Below are positions 1-6,204 of a stretch of 6,330 bases of DNA, piece by piece. The translations under genes were made by a program, and so were the position numbers. Location: the NCBI GenBank assembly GCA_030592025.1, contig JAUUZX010000096.1, positions 1 through 6,330 on the forward strand, written 5' to 3'. The DNA comes from a bacterium (GTDB lineage: Bacteria > Krumholzibacteriota > Krumholzibacteria > LZORAL124-64-63). The notes beneath the pieces were generated by a model. That model had not been told where the DNA came from, ran no database searches, and worked only from the letters and a program-made list of their open reading frames with translations. Position 1 is the stretch's first letter; each line of letters begins with the position of its first letter.

Positions 1-1
1 C

Positions 2-700
2 ACGTTCATCTCCCGGGAGAAGCGCTTCCTGGTCCATGTCGAGCTGCCCGACGGCCAGCGGGTGATCGCCCACACCAACAACACGGGCAGCATGCGGGGC
101 TGCCTCGCCCCCGACGCACCCGTCTGGTTGAGCCCGGCACGAAACCCGGAACGCAAGCTGCGCTGGACCCTCGAACTGGTCGAGACCGTGGACGGCGCCT
201 TCGCCGGCGTGGCGGGCGGCGTGACCGTGGGAGTGAACACGGCCCTGGCCAACACCCTGGCCGCCGAGGCCCTGGACGGGGGGCTGTTGCCGGAACTGGC
301 TGGCTACGACACCCTGCGGCGGGAGGTCCGCTACGGCAGCCGCAACTCCCGCATCGACATCCTCCTCGAGCAGGCCGGAACGCCGCCCACCTGGGTGGAG
401 GTGAAGAACGTCTCCCTGGTGGAGGACGGCCACGCCCGCTTCCCCGACTCCCCCACGGAACGCGGTCGCAAGCACCTGGAGGAACTGACGGACCGGGTGC
501 GGGCCGGTGACCGGGCCGCGTTGCTCTTCTGCGTCCAGCGGGGGGACGCGGTCAGCGTCGGACCGGCGGACGACATCGACCCCGAGTACGGACGGTTGTT
601 ACGAGAGGCCGCGGCGGCGGGGGTCCGGGTGGCGGCGGTCGCCATGGCGGTGGGCGTCACGGGGATTCGGCCGGCGGGAATGTTGCCGGTGTGGCTGTGA
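2..700 (+). CDS. sfsA: SfsA family protein (sugar fermentation stimulation protein A), 5' partial
   Basis: The frame is open from the left edge to the TGA at 698-700, giving 232 visible residues; E. coli SfsA is 234. Aligned from memory, the visible start (T-F-I-S-R-E-K-R-F) matches E. coli residues from about 11, so only about ten residues are missing. The GTG at 62 is internal and not the start. Family hallmarks are present: the N-terminal K-R-F-L and H-T-N-N-T-G-S-M-R-G segments (OB-like domain), then Y-G-S-R-N-S-R-I-D and W-V-E-V-K-N-V-S-L, and F-P-D-S-P-T-E-R-G-R-K-H-L. The Asp at nt 356-358 and the E-x-K at nt 398-406 fit the PD-(D/E)XK nuclease-like C-terminal domain known for this family. 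SfsA was named for an effect on maltose genes in E. coli and reported to bind DNA; its true biochemical role is unsettled. No terminator with a T-tract follows it before the next promoter candidate. The identification is secure; the function is not. Confidence 0.93.
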   Translation, partial: TFISREKRFLVHVELPDGQRVIAHTNNTGSMRGCLAPDAPVWLSPARNPERKLRWTLELVETVDGAFAGVAGGVTVGVNTALANTLAAEALDGGLLPELAGYDTLRREVRYGSRNSRIDILLEQAGTPPTWVEVKNVSLVEDGHARFPDSPTERGRKHLEELTDRVRAGDRAALLFCVQRGDAVSVGPADDIDPEYGRLLREAAAAGVRVAAVAMAVGVTGIRPAGMLPVWL

Positions 701-740
701 GCCTGAACGAGGTTCCCGACACACCCACGACCGGTAGGGG

Positions 741-770
741 CTGACACCACCATTGAAAATATGGTATCGT
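741..770 (+). promoter_or_regulatory. candidate sigma-70-type promoter for the secreted protein gene
   Basis: CTGACA (741-746, five of six to TTGACA) lies 18 nt before TATCGT (765-770, four of six to TATAAT). The -10 is preceded by T-G-G at 762-764, an extended -10 (TGn). Transcription would begin near 777, leaving a leader of about 55 nt before the ATG at 834. The position, between the sfsA stop and the next gene in a short AT-richer patch, is right. It is a pattern match only, since the sigma-factor preferences of this lineage are unknown. Confidence 0.45.
749..765. repeat. short inverted repeat inside the promoter spacer
   Basis: ACCAT (749-753) and ATGGT (761-765) are perfect inverted copies separated by a seven-base AT-rich centre. 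They lie between the -35 and -10 candidates and touch the -10. The placement would suit an operator for a dimeric repressor, but five-base arms can easily occur by chance. No second copy was seen in the window. Confidence 0.25.
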
Positions 771-780
771 CAACACCGTG

Positions 781-803
781 CGGCGCCCGCTTCCGGGACG
801 CCG
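781..803 (+). other. leader hairpin upstream of the secreted protein gene
   Basis: CGGCGCCC (781-788) can pair with GGG-A-CGCCG (795-803): eight base pairs with one bulged A at 798 and a six-base loop (gcttcc). No T-tract follows, so it is not a classical terminator for sfsA. It sits almost at the predicted 5' end of the transcript and about 18 bases before the Shine-Dalgarno, so it could be a stabilising 5' stem-loop. In DNA this GC-rich, such stems also arise by chance. Confidence 0.3.
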
Positions 804-833
804 ATGCGCTGATCCGAGCGAGGGAGGATCTCC

Positions 834-2309
834 ATGGCCAAAAGCTATATGCGCCTTGTATTCTGCCTTTTCGCCCTGCTCGCACCGCTGGCCGCCCAGG
901 CCCAACTGGTCGGACTGCGGCCCATCCCCGATCGTGTCGACTTCGGCCCGATCCCCGTCGGCGAGACCCTCGTCCGCGATATGTTGGTGGAGATGCCCTA
1001 CGGTGCCGGTCCGCCTGACTCCATGTTCGTCACCATTGTGCCCGAGACCGCGCCCTTCGAGATCCTCATCGGTGGTGGTTTCAGGACCCTGACCACCCCG
1101 GCCATGTATATGGTGCGGATCGAGTTCGCGCCCACGGAGGTCGGCGACTGGGACATCGAATTGGACTTCGGCTTCGGCCACGGTTCGCTCCCGTTGACGG
1201 GGTCGGCATCAGCGGATTTCCCCGACTGCCAACTCTCGGCCGACGAGGTGGTCTTTCTGGACACGGGGCTCGGGGAACGCGGCCTGCGGTACATCACCGT
1301 CACCAACACAGGCCCGGTCACCCTCGACCTCTCGCCCCACGTCGCCGAAGTGATGTTCCGCGTGGAGCCGGATCAGGTCTCGTTGGCGCCGGGCGAGTCG
1401 GAGCGGTTGCTGCTCCGATTCTACCCCTACCGAGAATTCCTCTACACGGGCGTCCTGGAGTTCGGCAACGACGCCTGCCGCAACGTGCAGGTCAGTGGCA
1501 GCGGAGGGGTGCCCGGTCCGGACCGCGTCGGGATCTGGTTCGAGACCGTCACGGGCCTCCCGGATCTGGAAAAGAGCCCGGTGGGTCCCGAGTTCGGCAC
1601 GGCCATCTGCAGCGAAGGCCAGCCCCTGCTGGGCCATCTCGTCCTGCGCTACCCCACCGCAACCGCCCCGGTCACCGACTTCCAGTTGCAACTCGAGGCG
1701 GAGGTGCCGCTCTTCCTGCTCTCCACGGACCTCCCGGGCGCGGGCGTGAACTACGCCGTCGGCAACAAATTCATCGTGCACTACGACGTGCCCTTGCCGA
1801 TCGAGTCGCTCCAGGTCGTCCTCGCCACCTTCGAGTTCTACCCCGCGGCAGCGACCGATGAAGCGATCGTCTATCTGCAGCCCATCTCCACGGTACCCGG
1901 AGTGGTGCCCGCCGAGATGTCCTACACGGCCTTCGCCGTCGACCACGAACTCACGCCGAACTCGGGCGAAGATCAGGTCGGCTGGGTGCAGATCCTGCAG
2001 GTCTCGGATGTGCCGGACACGCCCGCGGTCGCGACGACGCGCCTGCTGGCCAACGTCCCGAACCCCTTCAACCCGCAGACGGTGATCAACTGGGTGCTCG
2101 CCGAACCCGGGGCGTGCCGGGTTGTCGTCCACGATCTGGCCGGTCGACGGGTGCGCGAGCTGTGGAGCGGTCCCCGGGAGGCCGGGCCCCAGGCCGTGAC
2201 CTGGCACGGACGCGACGATGCGGGCCGTTCCCTGGCCAGCGGCGCCTACTACGTGCGTCTCGAGGCGGGCGACGTCAGGGACACGCGCAAGGTCATGTTG
2301 CTCAAGTAG
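834..2309 (+). CDS. secreted Ig-like repeat protein with FlgD-type / type IX-like C-terminal sorting domain
   Basis: A 491-residue exported protein of unknown specific function. The ATG at 834 follows AGGGAGGA (821-828) by five bases. Residues 1-23 form a signal peptide: K3, a hydrophobic core at about 8-20, and an A-Q-A cleavage site before Q24; there is no lipobox Cys. Residues about 28-127 and 131-222 read as two beta-sandwich repeats of the ASH/HYDIN 'choice-of-anchor D' style: V-D-F-G-P-I-P-V-G-E-T and V-V-F-L-D-T-G-L-G-E-R-G-L-R-Y-I-T-V-T-N-T-G, each ending near a G-S-A or S-G-S-G strand. Residues 230-390 (from R-V-G-I-W-F-E-T) form a beta-rich region I do not recognise, possibly cohesin-like. 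Residues 403-491 are a FlgD Ig-like/T9SS type A-like module: N-V-P-N-P-F-N-P-Q-T, V-V-V-H-D-L-A-G-R-R-V, W-x-G-R-D-D-A-G-R, S-G-A-Y-Y-V-R-L, final K-V-M-L-L-K. In FCB bacteria this module is a C-terminal signal for outer-membrane export and surface attachment. No catalytic motif is visible, so a structural, adhesive or surface-layer role is inferred. It has its own promoter candidate and terminator, suggesting a monocistronic gene. Confidence 0.88.
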   Translation: MAKSYMRLVFCLFALLAPLAAQAQLVGLRPIPDRVDFGPIPVGETLVRDMLVEMPYGAGPPDSMFVTIVPETAPFEILIGGGFRTLTTPAMYMVRIEFAPTEVGDWDIELDFGFGHGSLPLTGSASADFPDCQLSADEVVFLDTGLGERGLRYITVTNTGPVTLDLSPHVAEVMFRVEPDQVSLAPGESERLLLRFYPYREFLYTGVLEFGNDACRNVQVSGSGGVPGPDRVGIWFETVTGLPDLEKSPVGPEFGTAICSEGQPLLGHLVLRYPTATAPVTDFQLQLEAEVPLFLLSTDLPGAGVNYAVGNKFIVHYDVPLPIESLQVVLATFEFYPAAATDEAIVYLQPISTVPGVVPAEMSYTAFAVDHELTPNSGEDQVGWVQILQVSDVPDTPAVATTRLLANVPNPFNPQTVINWVLAEPGACRVVVHDLAGRRVRELWSGPREAGPQAVTWHGRDDAGRSLASGAYYVRLEAGDVRDTRKVMLLK

Positions 2310-2326
2310 GTCGTCTCAGGACGAAC

Positions 2327-2358
2327 AAAGGCGCCGCCCCGACCGGAGCGGCGCCTTT
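2327..2358. terminator. bidirectional intrinsic terminator between convergent genes
   Basis: AAAGGCGCCGC (2327-2337) pairs perfectly with GCGGCGCCTTT (2348-2358): an 11-bp stem with a 10-base loop, inside which CC/GG at 2339-2340 and 2345-2346 could also pair. It lies 17 bases after the stop of the secreted protein gene and 19 bases before the korB stop on the other strand. Each strand ends the stem in TTT; the minus strand continues TTTGTT, the plus strand only TTTCA. The U-tracts are short, but stem strength and the convergent position argue for termination in both directions. Confidence 0.85.
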
Positions 2359-2377
2359 CACATGCCAGGGAAAATGG

Positions 2378-3376
2378 CTAGCCCACTTCCCAGCAATCCG
2401 GCGTGTAGATCAGGTCCTTCAGATGACCGATCCCCCGCTGCCCGGTCACGCTCGTGACCTGCTCGTGGACCATCTCGTCGAGGGTCGGGGCCAAGACCTG
2501 GCGCAGGATACCCATGGGCCGCGGCATCGTCGGGTCCTTGTCGAGCTGGGACATGGCGAAGGCCTCCGCCGCGCATCCCTTCTCGAGGTCCCACACCGAA
2601 GCCTCGTCGGCGCTGACGATCTTGAACGCGCACCCGTCCCGCTGCAGGCCCTTTTCCTTGTCCTTGCCGTAGTTCATGGGCTGTCCGGATTCGAGGTCGA
2701 TGGTCAGATCGTCCCGCACGGCCTTCTCGGTCCAACCCTTGAACGCGCCATCGTTGAAGATGACGCAGTTCTGCCACACCTCGACGAACGCGGCGCCCTT
2801 GTGATCCGCGGCGGCCCTGAGGATCTTCTTCAGGTGCTTGGGGCGGACGTCCATGGTCCGGGCCACGAAGGTGGCGCCGGCGCCGAGGGCGAGCTGGGCC
2901 GGATTGAAGGGCGTATCCACCGAGCCGAAGGGCGTGGTCTTCGTCTTCAGGCCACGTGGCGAGGTGGGGCTGTACTGACCCTTGGTCAGACCGTAGATCT
3001 CGTTGTTGAACAGGATGATCTTCATGTCCACGTTGCGGCGCAGAGAATGGATCATGTGGTTGCCGCCGATGGACAGGCCATCGCCGTCACCGGTGATGAC
3101 CCAGACCTGCAGGTCGGGGTTGGCGACCTTCACACCCGTCGCAATGGCGTTGGCCCGCCCGTGGATGCTGTGGAAGCCGAAGGTGTCCATGTAGTAGGGG
3201 AAACGGCTCGAACAGCCGATGCCCGACACCATGACCACGTTCTCCTTGGCCACGCCCATGTCCGCCAGGGTGGCCTGCACGCCGGCGATGATGGAGTAGT
3301 CACCGCAGCCCGGACACCATCGCACTTCCTGGTCGGACTTGAAATCCTTGGCTTTCAGCTGCTGGATGTCACTCAT
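2378..3376 (-). CDS. korB: 2-oxoacid:ferredoxin oxidoreductase, beta subunit (probably 2-oxoglutarate specific)
   Basis: A 332-residue thiamine diphosphate and [4Fe-4S] subunit. With KorA it cleaves a 2-oxoacid, probably 2-oxoglutarate, with CoA to the acyl-CoA and CO2, passing electrons to ferredoxin in the cytoplasm; the reaction is reversible. W-C-P-G-C-G-D-Y gives C21 and C24, S-G-I-G-C-S-S-R gives C55 and W-Q-N-C gives C204, the four cluster ligands expected for this subunit. The ThDP/Mg motif begins G-D-G-D-G-L (96-101) and ends at N124-N125 with E-I-Y-G-L-T-K-G-Q-Y-S-P-T-S after it. Segments such as S-R-F-P-Y-Y and H-S-I-H-G-R-A closely resemble mycobacterial KorB, favouring 2-oxoglutarate over pyruvate, though sequence alone does not fix the substrate. 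The ATG shares an ATGA (3373-3376) with the korA stop, with GGAGGAGA (3381-3388, minus strand) just upstream, so the two are translationally coupled. It is complete and ends 19 bases before the terminator hairpin. Confidence 0.93.
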   Translation of the reverse strand: MSDIQQLKAKDFKSDQEVRWCPGCGDYSIIAGVQATLADMGVAKENVVMVSGIGCSSRFPYYMDTFGFHSIHGRANAIATGVKVANPDLQVWVITGDGDGLSIGGNHMIHSLRRNVDMKIILFNNEIYGLTKGQYSPTSPRGLKTKTTPFGSVDTPFNPAQLALGAGATFVARTMDVRPKHLKKILRAAADHKGAAFVEVWQNCVIFNDGAFKGWTEKAVRDDLTIDLESGQPMNYGKDKEKGLQRDGCAFKIVSADEASVWDLEKGCAAEAFAMSQLDKDPTMPRPMGILRQVLAPTLDEMVHEQVTSVTGQRGIGHLKDLIYTPDCWEVG

Positions 3377-5214
3377 GCCGTCTCCTCCAGGATCTTCGCG
3401 AAGCGCGCCTTCAGCTCGGGCGCCATGAACGGCTTGCCCTGCACCTTGTGGTAGGACTCGAACTTGAACTCAGGGTACTCACTCGTCAGGATCCGCGCCA
3501 ACTGGCCCATGTTCAGTTCGGGGACCACGATGTTCTTCGCCGAGGCGAAGATCTCGGGCAACCCGTGGGGCAGCGGGTACACGTGCCGCAGGTGGATGCG
3601 GCCGATGCTCACGCCGTCCTTCTGCATGGCCTCGGTCGCGGTGCGGATCGCGCCGTAGGGCGAACCCCAACCCACCACGAGCAGGTCCGGGTTCTCCGGG
3701 CCGAAGTACTCGGGTGTCGGGATCGTGTCCCGCACGTTCATGACCTTCTGCAACCGCGTGTCCACCATCAGCTGATGGTTCTCCGGGTCGTGGGAGACGT
3801 TGCCCGTGTTCGCGTCCTTCTCCAGGCCGCCCAGGCGGTGCTCCATGCCGGGCGTGCCGGGCTTGGCCCAACCGCGCGCCAGGTTCTCCTTGCGGCGGTA
3901 CGGCCAGAAGCCCTCGGGGTCGGTCACGAACTCGACCTTGAACTCCTTCAGGTCCTCCATCTTCGGCAGCAGCCAGGGCTCGGCGCCGTTGGCGATGTAG
4001 TTGTCCGAGAGAAGGATGACCGGCGTCATGAACTCGGTGGCGATGCGGCAGGCCTCCACGGCGCATTCGAAGGCGTCGGCCGGGCAGGAACAGGCCAGCA
4101 CCGGGATCGGCGCTTCACCGTTGCGGCCCATGATCGACTGCAGCAGATCCGCCTGCTCGACCTTGGTGGGCAGCCCCGTCGACGGTCCGGCGCGCTGCAC
4201 GTTCACCACTACCAGGGGCAGTTCCGTGATGCAGGCCAGGCCGAGGGCCTCGGACTTGAGCGCCAGGCCGGGGCCCGAGGTCGTGGTCATGCCCAGGTGG
4301 CCGGCGAAGGAAGCGCCGATGGCGGTGCAGATGCCCGCGATCTCGTCCTCCATCTGGCAGGTGATCACGTCGTAGTTCTTCAGCACGGCCATGTGCTGCA
4401 GGATGTCCGTGGCCGGCGTGATGGGGTACGAACCCAGGAAAGGCTTCAGCCCCGCCAGGTGCGCGCCCGCCACCAGCCCGATGGCCAGACCCTGGTTGCC
4501 CATGATGTTGCGGTAGGTGCCGTGGGGCGCATCCGTGACCTTGGGCACGTCGTAGCGTCCCTGGAAGAGACGCAGCAGCTCGCCGTGATTGTAGCCGGCC
4601 TTCAGGGCGCGGCTGTTGGCGTCCACCAGTTCGGGCTTCTTGCCGAACTTCACGCCCAACCACTCGAGGGTGGGCTCGATGGGACGGCTGAACAGCCAGT
4701 ACATCATGCCCAGGGTGTAGAAGTTCTTGCAGCGCAGCACGTCCTTCTTGCCCAGGGTCGTGCCCTCGAGGGCCTCGATGGTGCGCTGGTTGATGTCCTC
4801 CTCGATGACGCGGAAGCCGGAGAGGGTGCCGTCGGTCAGCGGGTTGCTGTCCAGATGGGCCTTCTGCAGGTCGCGCTCCTTGAAGGAACCGGTGTTCACC
4901 AGGATGATGCCACCGGGCTTGATGTCCTTGTAGTTGACGATGAGGGCGGCGGGGTTCATGGCCACCAGCACGTCGGGAGCATCGCCCGGAGTGTAGATAT
5001 CCGAGGAACTGAAGTGGACCTGGTAGCCCGACACCCCGGCGCGGGTGCCCACCGGGGCACGGATCTCCGAAGGGAAGTCGGGGAAGGTGGCCAGGTCGTT
5101 ACCGACCTTGGCCGTCGTCTCGGTGAACTGGGTGCCCGTCAGCTGCATTCCGTCGCCGGAATCGCCAGCGAAGCGGATGGTGACATCGTCTTGCCGGATC
5201 AGTTCGGTAGGCAT
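3373..5214 (-). CDS. korA: 2-oxoacid:ferredoxin oxidoreductase, fused gamma-alpha subunit (probably 2-oxoglutarate specific)
   Basis: A 613-residue partner of KorB. Residues about 10-215 are the gamma domain (V-T-I-R-F-A-G-D-S-G-D-G at 11-22; F-P-S-E-I-R-A-P-V-G-T at 47-57; D-V-L-V-A-M-N at 81-87), fused to the alpha domain from about 235. The alpha part carries Y-P-I-T-P at 263-267, a substrate-loop motif of the family, then M-E-D-E-I-A-G (288-294), T-T-T-S-G-P-G-L-A-L-K (310-320) and Q-R-A-G-P-S-T-G-L-P-T (340-350). Residues about 505-600 form the C-terminal transketolase-like domain. Length and order match KorA of the two-subunit KorAB type known in mycobacteria and many other bacteria and archaea; no delta (8Fe ferredoxin-like) subunit is encoded nearby. 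The start ATG (5214) follows AGGAGG (5228-5233, minus strand) by 13 bases, longer than usual, but no in-frame start codon lies between them. It is the first gene of the korA-korB operon. Confidence 0.93.
   Translation of the reverse strand: MPTELIRQDDVTIRFAGDSGDGMQLTGTQFTETTAKVGNDLATFPDFPSEIRAPVGTRAGVSGYQVHFSSSDIYTPGDAPDVLVAMNPAALIVNYKDIKPGGIILVNTGSFKERDLQKAHLDSNPLTDGTLSGFRVIEEDINQRTIEALEGTTLGKKDVLRCKNFYTLGMMYWLFSRPIEPTLEWLGVKFGKKPELVDANSRALKAGYNHGELLRLFQGRYDVPKVTDAPHGTYRNIMGNQGLAIGLVAGAHLAGLKPFLGSYPITPATDILQHMAVLKNYDVITCQMEDEIAGICTAIGASFAGHLGMTTTSGPGLALKSEALGLACITELPLVVVNVQRAGPSTGLPTKVEQADLLQSIMGRNGEAPIPVLACSCPADAFECAVEACRIATEFMTPVILLSDNYIANGAEPWLLPKMEDLKEFKVEFVTDPEGFWPYRRKENLARGWAKPGTPGMEHRLGGLEKDANTGNVSHDPENHQLMVDTRLQKVMNVRDTIPTPEYFGPENPDLLVVGWGSPYGAIRTATEAMQKDGVSIGRIHLRHVYPLPHGLPEIFASAKNIVVPELNMGQLARILTSEYPEFKFESYHKVQGKPFMAPELKARFAKILEETA
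3381..3388 (-). promoter_or_regulatory. korB Shine-Dalgarno within the korA 3' end
   Basis: On the minus strand GGAGGAGA ends four bases before the korB ATG, its GGAGG core seven bases before. It is embedded in the last codons of korA. Together with the ATGA stop-start overlap it shows that korB is translated by terminating or re-initiating ribosomes, keeping the two subunits near equal stoichiometry. Confidence 0.8.
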
Positions 5215-5242
5215 GGCGTGACCGTCGCCTCCTCATCCTCGA

Positions 5243-5268
5243 TCCCCGGGACAGTGGCCCGCCGGGGA
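5243..5268 (-). other. hairpin in the korA mRNA leader
   Basis: TCCCCGG (5243-5249) and CCGGGGA (5262-5268) form a seven-base-pair stem around a 12-base loop; the loop-side GGG (5248-5250) and CCC (5258-5260) allow an alternative shorter fold. In the korA transcript the stem ends nine bases before the Shine-Dalgarno at 5228-5233. It could modulate translation or simply reflect the GC-rich composition. Confidence 0.3.
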
Positions 5269-5446
5269 CGGGAGTCTGGGAAATAAAGGTCGGCCCCCGG
5301 TGCGTAGGATGTCCGGGTTCGCTGCGGACCGTCACAGCCGTCCACACGCTGGATCTTAACTGGAAAAAGTAAGCTACGCCGAATGTGGGCGCCAAGGAAA
5401 TCGACACCGCGCCGCGAAATATCGTAAGCCGGGGCGGGAATCCGGT

Positions 5447-5475
5447 TTGACGCCCGGCCGACCGGGCTCCATCTT
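5447..5475 (+). promoter_or_regulatory. weak candidate promoter for marC
   Basis: TTGACG (5447-5452, five of six to the -35 consensus) lies 17 bases before CATCTT (5470-5475, three of six to the -10 consensus). Transcription from it would give a leader of about 60 bases. The -35 is good and the -10 poor, so this is a candidate only. Confidence 0.25.
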
Positions 5476-5544
5476 GGGCCGGTTTCCGGCAGCACGGCGA
5501 GCCCGGAGTTCGCCGCCACACCGTCCATTCATGGGAGGTGAAAC

Positions 5545-6204
5545 ATGGGTGCAACGGCGTTCACGCTCCTGGCGTTCTCGTCGCTCTTCGCGGTGATCGA
5601 TCCCCTGGGCTGCATCCCCTTCTTCAGCGGCCTCACGAGCCACATGGACCGGGCCGCGAAGCGCCGCACGCTGCTGCGCGCCCTCGTGGTGGCCTTCATG
5701 GTGCTGGCCGTGTTCACGGTGGTCGGGCACCAGCTGCTCCGCCTCTTCGGGATCACGGTGGACGCCTACCGCATAGCCGGTGGCGTGATCTTCTTCGGGA
5801 TCGGGCTGGTCATGCTGCAGTCGCGTCCCCGGCGCTGGCGCACGGGCATCCGCCGCGCCCTCGCGGCGGACGTGGAGGCCGGCGACGACGACGAGGACGA
5901 CGATCCGTCCATCACGCCGCTGGCCATCCCCCTGCTCGCCGGCCCCGGCTCCATCACCACGGTCATGGTGCTGCTGCCCCAGGCACCGGGCGACTTCGGT
6001 CCCGGCCTGTTGATTGTTGCGGTGCTGGCCATCCTGTTGCTCACCGGCGTTATCCTGATGGGTGCCGATGTGGTGCTCAAAAAACTTGGCCGCACGGGGC
6101 TGAAGATCATCGAAAAACTGATGGGATTGCTGGTCACGGTCATTGCCGTGCAGCTGGTGATCGACGGCTTGATGCCCGTGATCAAGACGATGATATCAAG
6201 CTGA
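5545..6204 (+). CDS. MarC/SnatA family integral membrane protein (UPF0056)
   Basis: A 219-residue inner-membrane protein. The ATG at 5545 follows GGGAGGTG (5533-5540) closely, with GGAGG six bases away; the ATG at 5531 is out of frame. Six hydrophobic segments are visible at about residues 5-27, 43-66, 72-92, 122-145, 152-173 and 193-213, and the length is usual for the family. Signature stretches are F-A-V-I-D-P-L-G-C-I-P-F-F in helix 1, Y-R-I-A-G-G-V-I-F-F-G-I-G in helix 3 and I-T-P-L-A-I-P-L-L-A-G-P-G-S-I-T-T in helix 4. The loop between helices 3 and 4 is basic first (R-P-R-R-W-R-T, 94-100), then strongly acidic (D114-D120, six Asp and one Glu). The family is named for E. coli MarC, whose assigned role in multidrug resistance was later withdrawn; archaeal SnatA was reported to transport small neutral amino acids. 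Substrate and direction here are unknown. It is transcribed away from korA and ends inside the 3' end of a convergent gene. Confidence 0.9.
   Translation: MGATAFTLLAFSSLFAVIDPLGCIPFFSGLTSHMDRAAKRRTLLRALVVAFMVLAVFTVVGHQLLRLFGITVDAYRIAGGVIFFGIGLVMLQSRPRRWRTGIRRALAADVEAGDDDEDDDPSITPLAIPLLAGPGSITTVMVLLPQAPGDFGPGLLIVAVLAILLLTGVILMGADVVLKKLGRTGLKIIEKLMGLLVTVIAVQLVIDGLMPVIKTMISS

Larger units (their letters stand above)
5215..5544. other. divergent intergenic region between korA and marC
   Basis: These 330 bases separate two outward-facing genes and must hold the promoters of both. No frame here resembles a protein, and no tRNA or known riboswitch was recognised. An AT-richer patch lies at 5354-5376 and another at 5417-5427. 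The korA side holds a GC hairpin and a long-spaced Shine-Dalgarno; the marC side holds a weak promoter candidate and a good Shine-Dalgarno. I could not find a convincing -35/-10 pair for korA on the minus strand: TAAGAT within 5352-5359 is a possible -10 but lacks a -35 partner. Confidence 0.6.

Noticed and set aside
62..64. The GTG at 62 as the sfsA start.
   Set aside because: The frame continues to the left edge with SfsA-like residues including K-R-F-L, so the true start lies outside the window.
1209..2207. A 332-codon minus-strand frame within the secreted protein gene.
   Set aside because: It is rich in Arg, Gly, His and Asp without motifs and is opposite a gene with a signal peptide, domains and a good ribosome binding site.
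2114..3454. A 446-codon plus-strand frame running through the terminator and antisense to korB.
   Set aside because: It crosses the end of one clear gene, a strong terminator and the opposite strand of another, and has the same antisense-type composition.
3448..5286. A 612-codon open frame on the plus strand, antisense to korA.
   Set aside because: Its product is low-complexity, rich in His, Gln, Arg, Val and Gly with no recognisable domain, and it lies opposite an unmistakable KorA. Long antisense frames are expected in GC-rich codon usage.
5401..5429. TCGACA at 5401 as a -35 for marC.
   Set aside because: No acceptable -10 lies 16-18 bases downstream; the AT patch there is too close.
5099..5554. 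Minus-strand frames spanning the korA-marC gap, which could suggest a small gene upstream of korA.
   Set aside because: They run into the korA start in another frame, show no family features, and lack a convincing ribosome binding site.
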